Origin: Pseudomonas sp. MYb60 | Lineage (GTDB): Bacteria > Pseudomonadota > Gammaproteobacteria > Pseudomonadales > Pseudomonadaceae | Assembly (NCBI RefSeq): GCF_002979555.1 | Contig: NZ_PCOZ01000003.1 | Coordinates: 62,001 to 126,000, forward strand | Length of the DNA stretch: 64,000 nt | Direction: 5' to 3' | The notes under the pieces: generated by a model | Database searches by the model: none | Told to the model about the DNA's origin: nothing | Seen by the model: only the letters and a program-made list of their open reading frames with translations | Translations under genes and position numbers: made by a program | Shown: positions 9,629 through 18,559 of the stretch, piece by piece | Layout of the letters: each line of letters begins with the position of its first letter | How positions within the stretch are numbered: position 1 is the stretch's first letter

Positions 9629-9659
9629 AATGCGGGAGGGGGCAAGTCCCTCCCGCATT
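9629..9659. terminator. REP-like hairpin between convergent pgm and pirin genes
   Basis: A perfect 12-bp stem, AATGCGGGAGGG (9629-9640) and CCCTCCCGCATT (9648-9659), has a GGCAAGT loop. It resembles a single Pseudomonas REP unit and sits between converging genes, where it can end or protect both transcripts. Confidence 0.7.
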
Positions 9660-9668
9660 GAGACGGTC

Positions 9669-10364
9669 TCAAGCCAGATCGACGAGCACGATTTCGCTGT
9701 CCTCGATGGCGGTCACCCGCAACACCGATTCCTCTTCAATCGCTACACCGTCTCGAGCTTGCGCGTGCAAGCCATTGACTTCAATCACACCGGTTGCCGG
9801 CACCAGGTAGGCGCGTCGGCCGCTGTCCAGGCGGTATTCGGCACTTTCCCCCGCTTTCAGGTTCGCCGCCACCAGGCGTGCATCCGCACGTATACGCAGG
9901 CTTTCACTGTCACCCGCCTTGCCGCTGGCCAGGGTCACGAAACCTTCGCGACCGTCTTTCGGGAATGGTTTGGCGCCCCATGACGGCGGCAGGCCGCTTT
10001 CATTCGGGATAATCCATATCTGGAAAATCTTGCTCGCGGTCTCTTCCAGGTTGTATTCGCTGTGGGCGATCCCGGTACCCGCGCTCATTACTTGCACATC
10101 GCCAGCCTCGGTGCGGCCTTTGTTGCCGAGGTTGTCGGCATGGCTGATGGCGCCTTCACGCACATAAGTGATGATTTCCATGTCGCGGTGCGCATGCTGT
10201 GGGAAGCCGGTGCCGGGCGCGATAATGTCGTCGTTCCACACCCGCAGGTTGCCCCAATGCATGCGCTTGGGATCGTGGTATTCGGCAAACGAGAAGTGGT
10301 GATGAGCGTCAAGCCAACCATGGTTGGCGCCGCCCAGAGATTTGAAAGGTCGAAGTTCTAACAT
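9669..10364 (-). CDS. pirin family protein
   Basis: The protein of about 231 residues is a bicupin of the pirin/YhaK family. The N-terminal segment MLELRPFKSLGGANHGWLDAHHHF is followed by the pirin signature HPHRDMEI-like region, here FPQHAHRDMEIITYV. This supplies metal-binding histidines and a glutamate later (HSEYN). Related proteins act as quercetin 2,3-dioxygenases or redox sensors; the in vivo role is uncertain. The start at 10364 has AGGAGAACGACC before it, which is why the 14 codons further upstream are excluded. Confidence 0.9.
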   Translation of the reverse strand: MLELRPFKSLGGANHGWLDAHHHFSFAEYHDPKRMHWGNLRVWNDDIIAPGTGFPQHAHRDMEIITYVREGAISHADNLGNKGRTEAGDVQVMSAGTGIAHSEYNLEETASKIFQIWIIPNESGLPPSWGAKPFPKDGREGFVTLASGKAGDSESLRIRADARLVAANLKAGESAEYRLDSGRRAYLVPATGVIEVNGLHAQARDGVAIEEESVLRVTAIEDSEIVLVDLA

Positions 10365-10584
10365 GGTCGTTCTCCTGTAGATGGCGCCTATGATCCAGCA
10401 CCTCATGATCGATAAAAAGCGTAAAAAATGCCTGATTCCTATCGAGCGTATCGATTGATTGCTGACGTTTTGACTTTCACTTCATCGCCTAACTGCATGA
10501 CAGCAAAGCAATTGGCTGGAACTGCGCAGCGATTCCGGCGACCATGGTGCCCCTGTAACCGTCAAGCTCAGCGCAGGAGTCCGC

Positions 10585-13032
10585 GTGCCGCATCAACCGT
10601 CCGATTTGCCTCCCGAACTGCGTCCATTGGCCGAAATGCCGCTGCTCAAGCGTCTTGCCGCGCGCCTGTTTGGCCATGGCCTCACCCGATTGCGCGCCCA
10701 GCACCGGTTTTCCTGGTTGCACGGGCAGGCCGACGGGTTTCGCAGTGGGCACGAGGCGGGGGTTGAGTACGGTTATCGTGAAGGCAAGGCCGATGGCATC
10801 GAGGAAGGCCGGCAAGTCCTGTTGATCCGCGACTTTCGCCCGGATGAGCACCGTGCCCCGGGAGTCGATGATGATCTGTTCGACGATTGGCGCTTGCCCC
10901 TGACGGCCGACTTGAAAAAACGTATGAAGGCTGACGTGGCGCGGTTGCTGCCCGCTCACGCCCAGCCCAGTGCGGCTCAGTGGAAAATGATCTTCAGTGA
11001 CACGCCTTCTACCTCGGTGATCGCCGGCGCGGGTGCGGGGAAGTCCACGTCGCTGGTGTTGCGCATCCTGCTGCTGACCCATTACCTGGGCTTTGAACTC
11101 AGCTCCATGACCGTGGTGACCTTCACCCGGGAGTCGCGTAAAGACTTCATCAACAAGCTGATGGAAATTCTCGGTGTGTGGGGACAACCCCTTGGAATCA
11201 AGGAGGCCCAGGCGGTGGTGCGCACCTTCCACTCGCGCATTCTGCCAATGGTGCGCAGCTTGCCGGGTTTTGAACGCCTGCAAGCGTTCGAGAACCTGAG
11301 CGCGGGCTTCGACGACGCCGACAGCAACCCATTCGACCTGCGCATCAATGACGCGCAGCGCCAGCAGATGAATGCCTGTTATCACCACTTGTACAAGCAG
11401 CACCCGCGCTTTCGCGAGCTGATCGCACCGCTGGCGCGGCACGGCTTGCAGCTCAAGGAGTTGGAGCGTGACCACCCTGACGTGCAGAAACGCGTGGCGG
11501 TGACCGAACTGGCCGCCAAGCGTGATGAAGCGCTGTGTGATGTGATCGAAGACCTGTGGTTTCGCGCAGGCGCCTGGCCCATCAAAGGCATCGAGCCCAA
11601 TCGCCAGGCAGTCGAGATCAATGGTGCTCAATTCCATTGCCACGGCTATATACCGGCGCTGGATGCCTGGGTGGTGCTGGGTTTCGACTCCCGGGAAAAT
11701 GCCCAGCTCAGCCGACCCAACGCCAAGCTTTCGGTGCGTGCAGAGTGGGCAGTAAAGCGCACGCTGTTTCAAGCTTTCTGTCGTAAGCCATTGATTTGGA
11801 TGGATAGTTACGAATCTTCAAAGCGTCTTCTCAGCAGTTTGGCCGGCGAGGCCACCGCTGGCCCAGGCTTCGATTACAAGGTCAAAGGTGAGCTCGCTTC
11901 GGCGCCCTTACTCGATAGCTTTGTGATGGCGGCCGGGTTTATCGAGAACCTTGGGCTGGACGTTCCTACGGCCGTGAGCCAGATGACCTTCGCCAAGGAC
12001 GACCCCGACCGGTTCTTCTTCGAGGCCCTGAGCATCTTCTGGAAGGGCCTGGAAGACCACCTGCTCGATCAATCGCCGCCGATCATGACGTATAACCGCA
12101 TGTTCTCGCTGTTTGGCGAAAACACCCCGGAAAACCTCAAGCTCCTCAGCGATCCGCTGTTGCGCCCGCTGTCCCATCTGATGATCGACGAGTTCCAGGA
12201 CGTTTCGCCGCAGATTGTCTCGTGGCTCCGCGCCAGCCTGCGGGAGATCCGCAGCCGTGGGCCAGCCCTGCATGTGGGGCGCGGTGCGCAGCACTCTTCG
12301 CTGCTCTGCGTGGGGGATGACTGGCAGTCAATCTATGGCTGGCGGGGCAGTTCGCCCAAATACTTCATGGACTTCAACAAGGAGTTCCCATCACCGGCCA
12401 CCACACGCGTGATGCTCAGTGAGAATTACCGCAGTCACCAGCACATCATCGATGCCGCTGAACACATCGTGCGCGCCGCCCCGGCGATCCCTGGCAAGAA
12501 GGCCAAGGCCAGTGGTGCGCCCAAGGCATTGGTGCCGGTCACCGTATCGGTGCGCGACGATGCCGCGCTGGGGCAGCAACTGCAGGAACATTACAATCGA
12601 GGCGAATCGGTGTTGATGCTTTATCGAAAAAGTAGCGATAAGCTATTGATTAAAGAGCATATTCAGTCTGTTGTTAATGTTGATTCTAGCTTGCCGCCGC
12701 AGTCCCGCAGGCTCAAGCAGTTGACGTATCACAGCGCCAAGGGCTTGCAGGCAGATGCGGTGTTCTTGCTGGGGGATTGTCAGCATGTCACCCGTTCACC
12801 CTACAAGAACCAGGTTTACCGCATGGCGGGCCTGGGAAAAGAGGGTGACCGCGAGCCTTACGACAACGCGCAGAAGGATGAGGTGCTGCGATTGGCCTAT
12901 GTCGGCATTACCCGCGCCGTCAGCCATTGCTACTGGCATGTGGAAAAGCCCGAAGGTCCGGCAGCCAATGTGCCCCGGGCTTCGGAGCGGGTGGATGGCA
13001 AGAAAGCCTTCTTCGACGATCAGCGCGGCTGA
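10585..13032 (+). CDS. UvrD/Rep-like superfamily 1 DNA helicase with glycine-repeat N-terminus
   Basis: This 815-residue protein carries superfamily 1 motifs: Walker A AGAGAGKST (lysine at residue 153), Walker B DEFQD (from residue 535), GDDWQSIYGWRG, YHSAKGLQAD and the motif VI-type YVGITRA. It should unwind DNA with ATP, probably in repair or recombination. The GTG start at 10585 follows CAGGAGTCCGC. Before the helicase core, glycines fall at every fourth residue from 47 to 75 (eight GxxxG steps), a pattern better known from FliH/HrpE-type stalk proteins. No partner nuclease gene is adjacent. It could be a HelD (helicase IV)-related protein; the exact subfamily is not settled. Confidence 0.88.
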   Translation: MPHQPSDLPPELRPLAEMPLLKRLAARLFGHGLTRLRAQHRFSWLHGQADGFRSGHEAGVEYGYREGKADGIEEGRQVLLIRDFRPDEHRAPGVDDDLFDDWRLPLTADLKKRMKADVARLLPAHAQPSAAQWKMIFSDTPSTSVIAGAGAGKSTSLVLRILLLTHYLGFELSSMTVVTFTRESRKDFINKLMEILGVWGQPLGIKEAQAVVRTFHSRILPMVRSLPGFERLQAFENLSAGFDDADSNPFDLRINDAQRQQMNACYHHLYKQHPRFRELIAPLARHGLQLKELERDHPDVQKRVAVTELAAKRDEALCDVIEDLWFRAGAWPIKGIEPNRQAVEINGAQFHCHGYIPALDAWVVLGFDSRENAQLSRPNAKLSVRAEWAVKRTLFQAFCRKPLIWMDSYESSKRLLSSLAGEATAGPGFDYKVKGELASAPLLDSFVMAAGFIENLGLDVPTAVSQMTFAKDDPDRFFFEALSIFWKGLEDHLLDQSPPIMTYNRMFSLFGENTPENLKLLSDPLLRPLSHLMIDEFQDVSPQIVSWLRASLREIRSRGPALHVGRGAQHSSLLCVGDDWQSIYGWRGSSPKYFMDFNKEFPSPATTRVMLSENYRSHQHIIDAAEHIVRAAPAIPGKKAKASGAPKALVPVTVSVRDDAALGQQLQEHYNRGESVLMLYRKSSDKLLIKEHIQSVVNVDSSLPPQSRRLKQLTYHSAKGLQADAVFLLGDCQHVTRSPYKNQVYRMAGLGKEGDREPYDNAQKDEVLRLAYVGITRAVSHCYWHVEKPEGPAANVPRASERVDGKKAFFDDQRG

Positions 13033-13064
13033 AGCCGCACCGGATCGATGTGTGGACGCTGAGG

Positions 13065-13337
13065 TTAGGCCCGCAGTGACACCGGCGGCACGAACGACTC
13101 CAGTTCATCCTCCACGGCTTCGATGATGCGCTCCACATCCGCCGCGTTCATCACGGTCGAGCAGGGAATGCCGGCGATCGCGATCAGGGTCTCGCCGCTG
13201 GCACGGTCGAACAGGCGGACAACCATGCTGCCGGGCGCATCCATGCTGCCCTCGAAGCCGATCGGATGGAAATGCCAGCGCATCAGTTGGCACGCGTTGG
13301 GGAATGTCACTTTATTCATGTTGCCCACCTTGTTCAT
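13065..13337 (-). CDS. DUF1652-like small protein
   Basis: This is a 90-residue cytoplasmic protein with the pattern LMRWHFHPIGFE...VRLFDRASGE..LIAIAGIPCSTVMNAADVERII, which resembles the DUF1652 family found almost only in Pseudomonas. The function is unknown. Both possible starts (13337 after AAGGAAGCGCTCA, and 13319 after AAGGTGGGCAAC) have a good ribosome binding site; the longer one is given. It converges on the helicase gene. Confidence 0.75.
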   Translation of the reverse strand: MNKVGNMNKVTFPNACQLMRWHFHPIGFEGSMDAPGSMVVRLFDRASGETLIAIAGIPCSTVMNAADVERIIEAVEDELESFVPPVSLRA

Positions 13338-13593
13338 TGAGCGCTTCCTTTAGCTCGCGGCAGGGCCAAGACCTTCACTGGTCATGGCATCGAAGAACTT
13401 AAAAGTAGCATCCGTTCGCGACTGCCATGTGACTTTCCAGGCTCCGTTCGGCAGTTGTTTTCCATAACGTTGACGCAGGTCATATCCTGCGTGGAAAAGT
13501 GGCAATGTGCCGCTAGTCAGAAGTCAGGCCTGGCCATTGTCGGGGCTGGGAAAATTCGGCAATCTCAGGGATTTCCTTGCCGCAGAGACCTTC

Positions 13594-14403
13594 ATGCCTG
13601 AGCGCGCCCCAGAAGACGATAGCCAGTACACCCAAGCCACGGGCGAACTGGTGCTGCGCCATAGCCTGTGCTGGCGTCGCCGTGACCTGGAAGGGGTGAT
13701 GTCCTTCTACCATCCGGCTATCCAGTACCACGATTTTTTCCAGAACCGTGTCATCGGTTTCGCCGAGTTGCGTGAGTACCTTAAGGCCAGCATGCCCCGC
13801 GAAGCCGACGAGGCCATTGAACACACCGACCGCATTCGCGCGGATGGCAACACCGCCTTTATCCAGTACCGCATCACCTTGCGAGGCGGCCACGGCCTGG
13901 TGTCGTTTCGGACCAGCGAGGCCATCACGGTGCGTGACGGTTTGATCTGGCGCGTCAACGAATACGCCTCCCTGGTGCATGAGCAGCCGGCGCAGGCCCT
14001 GCGCCCCACGGTCAGTCGCCTGGGCCTGTCGCCCCAGCAGCTGGGGCATATGGCCAACGACCTGCAGCAGTATTTCGAGCGCAAGCAACCCTATCTGGAC
14101 CCGGCGCTGGACCTGCAACGGGTGTCCAAAGAGTGTGGCTACAGCCGCAATCAGATTTCCTACCTGCTCAACCAGGTACTCGGGCAAAGCTTCTATCGCT
14201 ATGTCAACCAGGCCCGGCTCCAGCATTTGCTGGCGGCGCTGGACAAGGCCGTGCCGCCGATCAAGGTCGATGACCTGGCCTTCGCCGCTGGCTTCAACTC
14301 GCTGTCGGCGTTCTACAGCGCTTTCCGCCAGCACACCGGCCAGTCGCCCAAGGCTTATGCCAAACAAATTTCCCTGCGTGCACGCGCGCAAGACATTCAA
14401 TGA
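13594..14403 (+). CDS. AraC family regulator with N-terminal SnoaL/NTF2-like domain
   Basis: The 269-residue protein joins two parts. Residues about 12-130 look like a SnoaL/NTF2-like small-molecule pocket (VLRHSLCWRRRDLEGVMSFY, then VSFRTSEAITVRDGLIWRVN). The last 100 residues are an AraC/XylS helix-turn-helix domain (YSRNQISYLLNQVLGQSFYRYVNQ, and AFAAGFNSLSAFYSAFR). The pocket probably binds the inducer. The start at 13594 gives a protein beginning with this domain; a longer form from 13507 would add an unrelated leader. The amine-oxidase-like gene starts 49 bases downstream on the same strand and is a likely target. Confidence 0.87.
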   Translation: MPERAPEDDSQYTQATGELVLRHSLCWRRRDLEGVMSFYHPAIQYHDFFQNRVIGFAELREYLKASMPREADEAIEHTDRIRADGNTAFIQYRITLRGGHGLVSFRTSEAITVRDGLIWRVNEYASLVHEQPAQALRPTVSRLGLSPQQLGHMANDLQQYFERKQPYLDPALDLQRVSKECGYSRNQISYLLNQVLGQSFYRYVNQARLQHLLAALDKAVPPIKVDDLAFAAGFNSLSAFYSAFRQHTGQSPKAYAKQISLRARAQDIQ

Positions 14404-14452
14404 CCCTGCGCTCTAGGATCGACCCTATCGAAACGAGGTAGGGGAACCGGGC

Positions 14453-15859
14453 ATGCCAGCATGGCGCAACATCAGCTTGTGGATGGACCAGTTGGACGAT
14501 CCGCTGGTGGCGCGGCCGTCCCTGGAGCACGATCTGGACGTCAACGTCGCCATTATCGGCGCCGGTTACACCGGGTTGTGGACCGCCTATTACCTGAAAC
14601 GGCAGGCCCCGGAACTGAATATCGCGATTTTCGAGGCGCAAACCGCCGGCTTCGGTGCATCGGGCCGCAATGGCGGCTGGTTGATGGGGAATTTGCTGGG
14701 CGAAGATCGACTGCTGGCCAATCTTGACCCTGAACAACGGCGCGCTTCGTTCGACCTGTTGCACGCTATCCCCGACGAGGTGGCCCGGGTGCTGGCGCGT
14801 GAAGGCATCGACTGCGATTACCGCAAAGGCGGCGCCCTGTACTGCGCCGCCCGCTACCCAGAGCAGGAAGACAGCCTGCGGCGTTACTTGGGCAAACTCC
14901 ACAGCCAGGGCCTCACCGACGCTGACTACCGCTGGCTCACGCCGCAGCAGCTGGCGGAGCAGGTGCGCATCGCCAAACCCTATGGCGGTATCTACGCGCC
15001 GCACGTCGCGACGATCAACCCCGCCAAGCTGGTCCGGGGACTGGCGCGAGCCGTCGAGCGCATGGGGGTGAAGATCTATGAAAACAGCCCGGTGACTGAC
15101 TGGCAGTCCGGCAGCCTGCGTACCGCCAAGGCCAGCGTACGGGCTGCCTGGGTGGTGCCGGCGGTGGAGGGCTATGCCAATACGCTGCCGCGGTTGGGAC
15201 GCTACCAACTACCGGTGCAAAGCCTGATCGTGGCCACAGAACCGTTGCCCGCGAGCACTTGGGAGGAGATCGGCTTGAGCGATGGCCAGGCGTTCGGCGA
15301 GAGCAGCCGCCAGGTCACTTACGGTCAGCGCACAGCCGACAACCGCCTGGTGTTCGGCGCGCGCGGCGGCTATCAGTTTGCCGGCAAGCTGCGGCACGAC
15401 TTCGATTTGACGGACAGTGAAGTGGAACTGCGTCGCTACCTGTTCACCGAGCTGTTCCCGCAGCTGAAGAACGCACGCATTACCCATTCCTGGGGCGGCA
15501 ACCTTGGCATGTCGCGCCAGTTTCGCCCACACATGCTCTGCGACCGCACCACAGGTATCGCGCTGTCCGGCGGCTACGGCGGGGAGGGCGTCGGTGCGTC
15601 CAACCTGGGCGGCAGGACCTTGGCCGACCTGATCCTCGGCCACGACACGCCACTGACCCGCCAGCCCTGGGTGCTGCGCGAGCGCGGCCTCGAGGCACTC
15701 AAGGCCTGGGAGCCCGAGCCCTGCCGCTGGCTGGGCTACAACGCGATCATTCGCAGTTTTGTCCATGAAGACCAGGTGTTGGCCAGCCCCAATAGCGCGC
15801 CCTGGCGCCGCAAATGGGCGACCGGCGTGGCGCAGTTCATGGAAGGTTTCATGCAGTGA
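14453..15859 (+). CDS. FAD-dependent oxidoreductase (DadA / gamma-glutamylputrescine oxidase type)
   Basis: The 468-residue protein has the Rossmann FAD motif VAIIGAGYTGLWTAYYL near residue 32, then GASGRNGGW, a second nucleotide-contact region, and a C-terminal GYGGEGVGASNLGGRTLADL, as in DadA/PuuB amine oxidases. These enzymes oxidise an amine or amino acid, passing electrons to oxygen or quinone. The next genes encode a cupin and a PotF-like polyamine-binding protein on the same strand, so a polyamine or related amine is a plausible substrate. The start follows GAGGTAGGGGAACCGGGC. Confidence 0.87.
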   Translation: MPAWRNISLWMDQLDDPLVARPSLEHDLDVNVAIIGAGYTGLWTAYYLKRQAPELNIAIFEAQTAGFGASGRNGGWLMGNLLGEDRLLANLDPEQRRASFDLLHAIPDEVARVLAREGIDCDYRKGGALYCAARYPEQEDSLRRYLGKLHSQGLTDADYRWLTPQQLAEQVRIAKPYGGIYAPHVATINPAKLVRGLARAVERMGVKIYENSPVTDWQSGSLRTAKASVRAAWVVPAVEGYANTLPRLGRYQLPVQSLIVATEPLPASTWEEIGLSDGQAFGESSRQVTYGQRTADNRLVFGARGGYQFAGKLRHDFDLTDSEVELRRYLFTELFPQLKNARITHSWGGNLGMSRQFRPHMLCDRTTGIALSGGYGGEGVGASNLGGRTLADLILGHDTPLTRQPWVLRERGLEALKAWEPEPCRWLGYNAIIRSFVHEDQVLASPNSAPWRRKWATGVAQFMEGFMQ

Positions 15860-15885
15860 GTCATTTCATTCAGACGGGAGAGCCC

Positions 15886-16227
15886 ATGAGCATCACTCAA
15901 TTCAAAGACACGCTGAACACCCCTCTGCCCGATGCCTCACCGGTCGCGGCGCCGTTGGGTGAACCGATTGCGGTGGCCTCGACCTTGAGCGTGGAACGCA
16001 CCGATGGCGTCGAAACCGGCATCTGGGAATGCACCCCGGGCCGCTGGCGGCGCCAGATCAAATCCCAGGAGTTCTGCCACTTTATCCGGGGCCGCTGCAC
16101 CTTCACCCCGGACAATGGCGAAACCCTGCACATAGAAGCCGGCGATGCACTGATGTTGCCGCAAGACAGCACGGGTATCTGGGATATCCAGGAGACCGTG
16201 CGCAAGACCTACGTATTGATCCTGTAA
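15886..16227 (+). CDS. cupin domain protein (DUF861-type)
   Basis: This is a small cytoplasmic protein of 113 residues with a single beta-barrel: GIWECTPGRWRRQIKSQEFC, HFIRGRCTFTPDNGE and the closing IEAGDALMLPQDSTGIWDI. Small cupins of this type lie next to DadA/PuuB-like oxidases and may handle the reactive products or bind ligand. Twenty-six bases separate it from the oxidase gene, so it is cotranscribed. The start at 15886 has GGGAGAGCCC before it. Confidence 0.85.
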   Translation: MSITQFKDTLNTPLPDASPVAAPLGEPIAVASTLSVERTDGVETGIWECTPGRWRRQIKSQEFCHFIRGRCTFTPDNGETLHIEAGDALMLPQDSTGIWDIQETVRKTYVLIL

Positions 16228-16287
16228 CGCTTTGATCCTTGATCGCCTGCCATAAAAACAGCCCTAAAACCGCCAGGAAATCGAACC

Positions 16288-17367
16288 ATGAAAGCCATTG
16301 CCCTGTTGCCCTTGATGTTGGTGGCCTCTGTCAGCCAGGCCGCCGAGACGGTGAAGATCTACAACTGGTCCAGCTACATTGCGCCGGACACCACCAAGAA
16401 CTTCCAGAAGCAGACCGGCATCGGTTTCAGCTACGACGTGTACGACAGCAATGAAACCCTTGATGGCAAGTTGATGACCGGCAACTCCGGCTATGACGTG
16501 GTGTTTCCTTCCAACCACTTCATGGCGCGGCAGATCCAGGGCGGGGCGTTGAAGAAACTCGACAAGCGCCAGTTACCCAACTGGAAAAACCTCAACCCGG
16601 TGCTGCTCAAGGCTTTGGAGAACAACGATCCCGGCAACGCCCACGGTTTCCCGTACCTGTGGGGCAGCACCGGGATTGGCTACAACATCGACAAGGTCAA
16701 GGCGGTGCTGGGGGACAACGCGCCCGTGGACTCCTGGGACCTGATTTTCAAGCCCGAGTACATGGAGAAGCTCAGCAAATGTGGCGTGGCGATCCTGGAT
16801 AACGGCCCGGAATTGCTGCCCATCGCCCTGAACTACCTGGGCTTGCCGCCCCACAGCCAGAACCCCGAGGACTACAAGAAAGCCGAGGCGTTGTTGTTGA
16901 AAGTGCGGCCCTATGTGGCGTACTTCCATTCCTCCAAATACACCGGTGACCTGGCCAATGGCGATATCTGCGTGGCCGTGGGTTTCTCCGGTGACGTGCT
17001 GCAGGCAGAAAGCCGCGCCCAGGAAGCCAGGAACGGCGTGAAGATCGGTTATCAGATTCCCAAGGAGGGTGCGGCAATCTGGTTCGACATGGTGGCCATG
17101 CCCGCCGACGCACCGAATGAAAAGGCCGGCTATGCCTTCATGAATTACCTGTTGGAGCCCCAGGTGATGGCCGACATCACCAACTCGGTGCACTACGCCA
17201 ACGGCAACAGCGCCGCCGACAGCCTGGTGGACCCGAAGATCAAGGCCGACACCAAGATCTACCCGAGCGAAGACATGATGGGCAAACTGTTCGCCTTGGA
17301 AGCGATGCCGCTGAAAATCGACCGGATCCGCACGCGCATCTGGAACACCATTCGTACAGGTCGCTAA
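16288..17367 (+). CDS. extracellular solute-binding protein, PotF/PotD-like
   Basis: The 359-residue protein has a signal peptide (MKAIALLPLMLVASVSQA, cut near AAE). The mature part begins VKIYNWSSYIAPDT, the typical opening of spermidine/putrescine-binding proteins, and carries GYDVVFPSNHFMARQ and PYLWGSTGIGYN. It would bind a polyamine or related amine in the periplasm. No ABC permease or ATPase gene lies in this window, so it either serves transporters coded elsewhere or acts as a sensor. It probably shares a transcript with the oxidase and cupin genes (60 bases downstream). Confidence 0.88.
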   Translation: MKAIALLPLMLVASVSQAAETVKIYNWSSYIAPDTTKNFQKQTGIGFSYDVYDSNETLDGKLMTGNSGYDVVFPSNHFMARQIQGGALKKLDKRQLPNWKNLNPVLLKALENNDPGNAHGFPYLWGSTGIGYNIDKVKAVLGDNAPVDSWDLIFKPEYMEKLSKCGVAILDNGPELLPIALNYLGLPPHSQNPEDYKKAEALLLKVRPYVAYFHSSKYTGDLANGDICVAVGFSGDVLQAESRAQEARNGVKIGYQIPKEGAAIWFDMVAMPADAPNEKAGYAFMNYLLEPQVMADITNSVHYANGNSAADSLVDPKIKADTKIYPSEDMMGKLFALEAMPLKIDRIRTRIWNTIRTGR

Positions 17368-17368
17368 C

Positions 17369-17388
17369 CACGGCGAGAGTCCGCCGTG
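17369..17388 (+). terminator. hairpin after the binding-protein gene
   Basis: CACGGCG (17369-17375) and CGCCGTG (17382-17388) form a 7-bp stem directly after the stop codon. There is no clear T-tract, so termination is only likely, not certain. Confidence 0.45.
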
Positions 17389-17404
17389 TGTGAACGCAGA
17401 AAAG

Positions 17405-17561
17405 TGTGGAAGCAAGCCCGCTTCCACAGGGAGCTGGCGGTGGGCTTATTTCCGGGCCGGGCACAGATCCAATGTGGTAGCTGGCTTGCCTGCGATTGCG
17501 GTGGGCCAGTCGATACATGAATGACTGACATGCCGCCTTCGCGGGCAAGCCCACGCCTACA
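17405..17561. repeat. REP/REPIN-type palindromes
   Basis: A perfect 9-bp hairpin, TGTGGAAGC (17405-17413) and GCTTCCACA (17420-17428), is followed by an inverted REP pair. The left unit TGTGGTAGCTGGCTTGCC begins at 17473, and the right unit, with GCGGGCAAGCCCACGCC, ends at 17561. The pair sits between convergent genes. These look like Pseudomonas REP elements of a different subtype from those at 26.4 and 35.3 kb. Confidence 0.65.
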
Positions 17562-17574
17562 CTTTTTACTGTGG

Positions 17575-18360
17575 CTACGGGTTTTCCAGGTCATGCCCCA
17601 ACGACTGGATAAACAATGAAAACAGCTCCGGCTGTGACGAGATATCCAGCTTCGCGTACAAATGCCGGCGATGCACCTTGACCGTATCCGGCGAGATGTT
17701 CAGCCGCTCAGCCATGGCTTTGGACGAAAACCCGCGCAGCACCAGGCGCGCCACCTCCAATTCCCGCTCAGACAACACGCCACAGCCAAATTGGCTCAAC
17801 GCATCCCGTATCTGGCTGTCCATCGCCGGCGCGCGCTCAGTGCTTTGCTGCCAGTGTTGCTGCATCAACGGCAGCACCCAGGCGGCCAGCGTGGTCATCA
17901 GCCCAGTCTCTTCATCACTGAAGCGGCGCTGCCTGCCCAGCGACAGGGACAGTGTGCCTGTGCCCGGCAGTTGCAGGATGAACTGCACCTCATCCTCCAG
18001 CACGTTGTCGTGGAAATAACTGAGGAAATACTCGCTCTGGCGAAAGTGGTCAGGCGCCACTTCCTCCAGGCGATAGGCGCCACTGGCATAGCCTTCGCGG
18101 CATGCCTGGAAGAACGGGTCGAGCAAGTACAAGCCATTGAGATAGGCCAGCATCGACGCCGGCTTGCCGTTGGGCAGGGCGTCGTACTCTTCCAGCGCCT
18201 GAGGAGCGCCGTCGACCGGGTAGAAAATCGCCAGGGCGTTATCGAACGGCAGGCACTGGTGCAGCAACAACACCAGCTGTTTCCAGAAACGCTCGGTGCC
18301 GATCTGCGCGAGGGTGCGGCCCAGGCCAGCGTGCATGCCGACTTCTCGGAACAGGCTCAT
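17575..18360 (-). CDS. LuxR family transcriptional regulator
   Basis: The 261-residue protein has a C-terminal LuxR helix-turn-helix (LSERELEVARLVLRGFSSKAMAERL, then TVKVHRRHLYAKL). Its N-terminal half of about 170 residues does not show the usual acyl-homoserine-lactone-binding tryptophan/tyrosine set. It is therefore a solitary LuxR regulator with an unknown ligand. It starts at 18360 after GGGAGCCTGTGAT and is divergent from the APC permease gene 200 bases away, its most likely target together with the peptidase gene. Confidence 0.87.
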   Translation of the reverse strand: MSLFREVGMHAGLGRTLAQIGTERFWKQLVLLLHQCLPFDNALAIFYPVDGAPQALEEYDALPNGKPASMLAYLNGLYLLDPFFQACREGYASGAYRLEEVAPDHFRQSEYFLSYFHDNVLEDEVQFILQLPGTGTLSLSLGRQRRFSDEETGLMTTLAAWVLPLMQQHWQQSTERAPAMDSQIRDALSQFGCGVLSERELEVARLVLRGFSSKAMAERLNISPDTVKVHRRHLYAKLDISSQPELFSLFIQSLGHDLENP

Positions 18361-18559
18361 ATCACAGGCTCCCGCCGCTCAAAAGATCGGCCAAGGGTTC
18401 GGCTTTTACAGGGTGTCGTCAAGGGGAGTACGCCAATAGGGGAATTGGCCGACATGAACGCCCTGTTTATCTTCTGCATCATTGAGTGGGAAACATACCC
18501 CACGATGTTCAGACCTTTCGTTTCTGCCTCAACCAAGAACAACGACAGAGGATAACGAT

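Noticed and set aside
7787..9658. 623-residue open frame on the minus strand
   Set aside because: It is antisense to pgm and crosses the terminator hairpin; composition is typical of a shadow frame.
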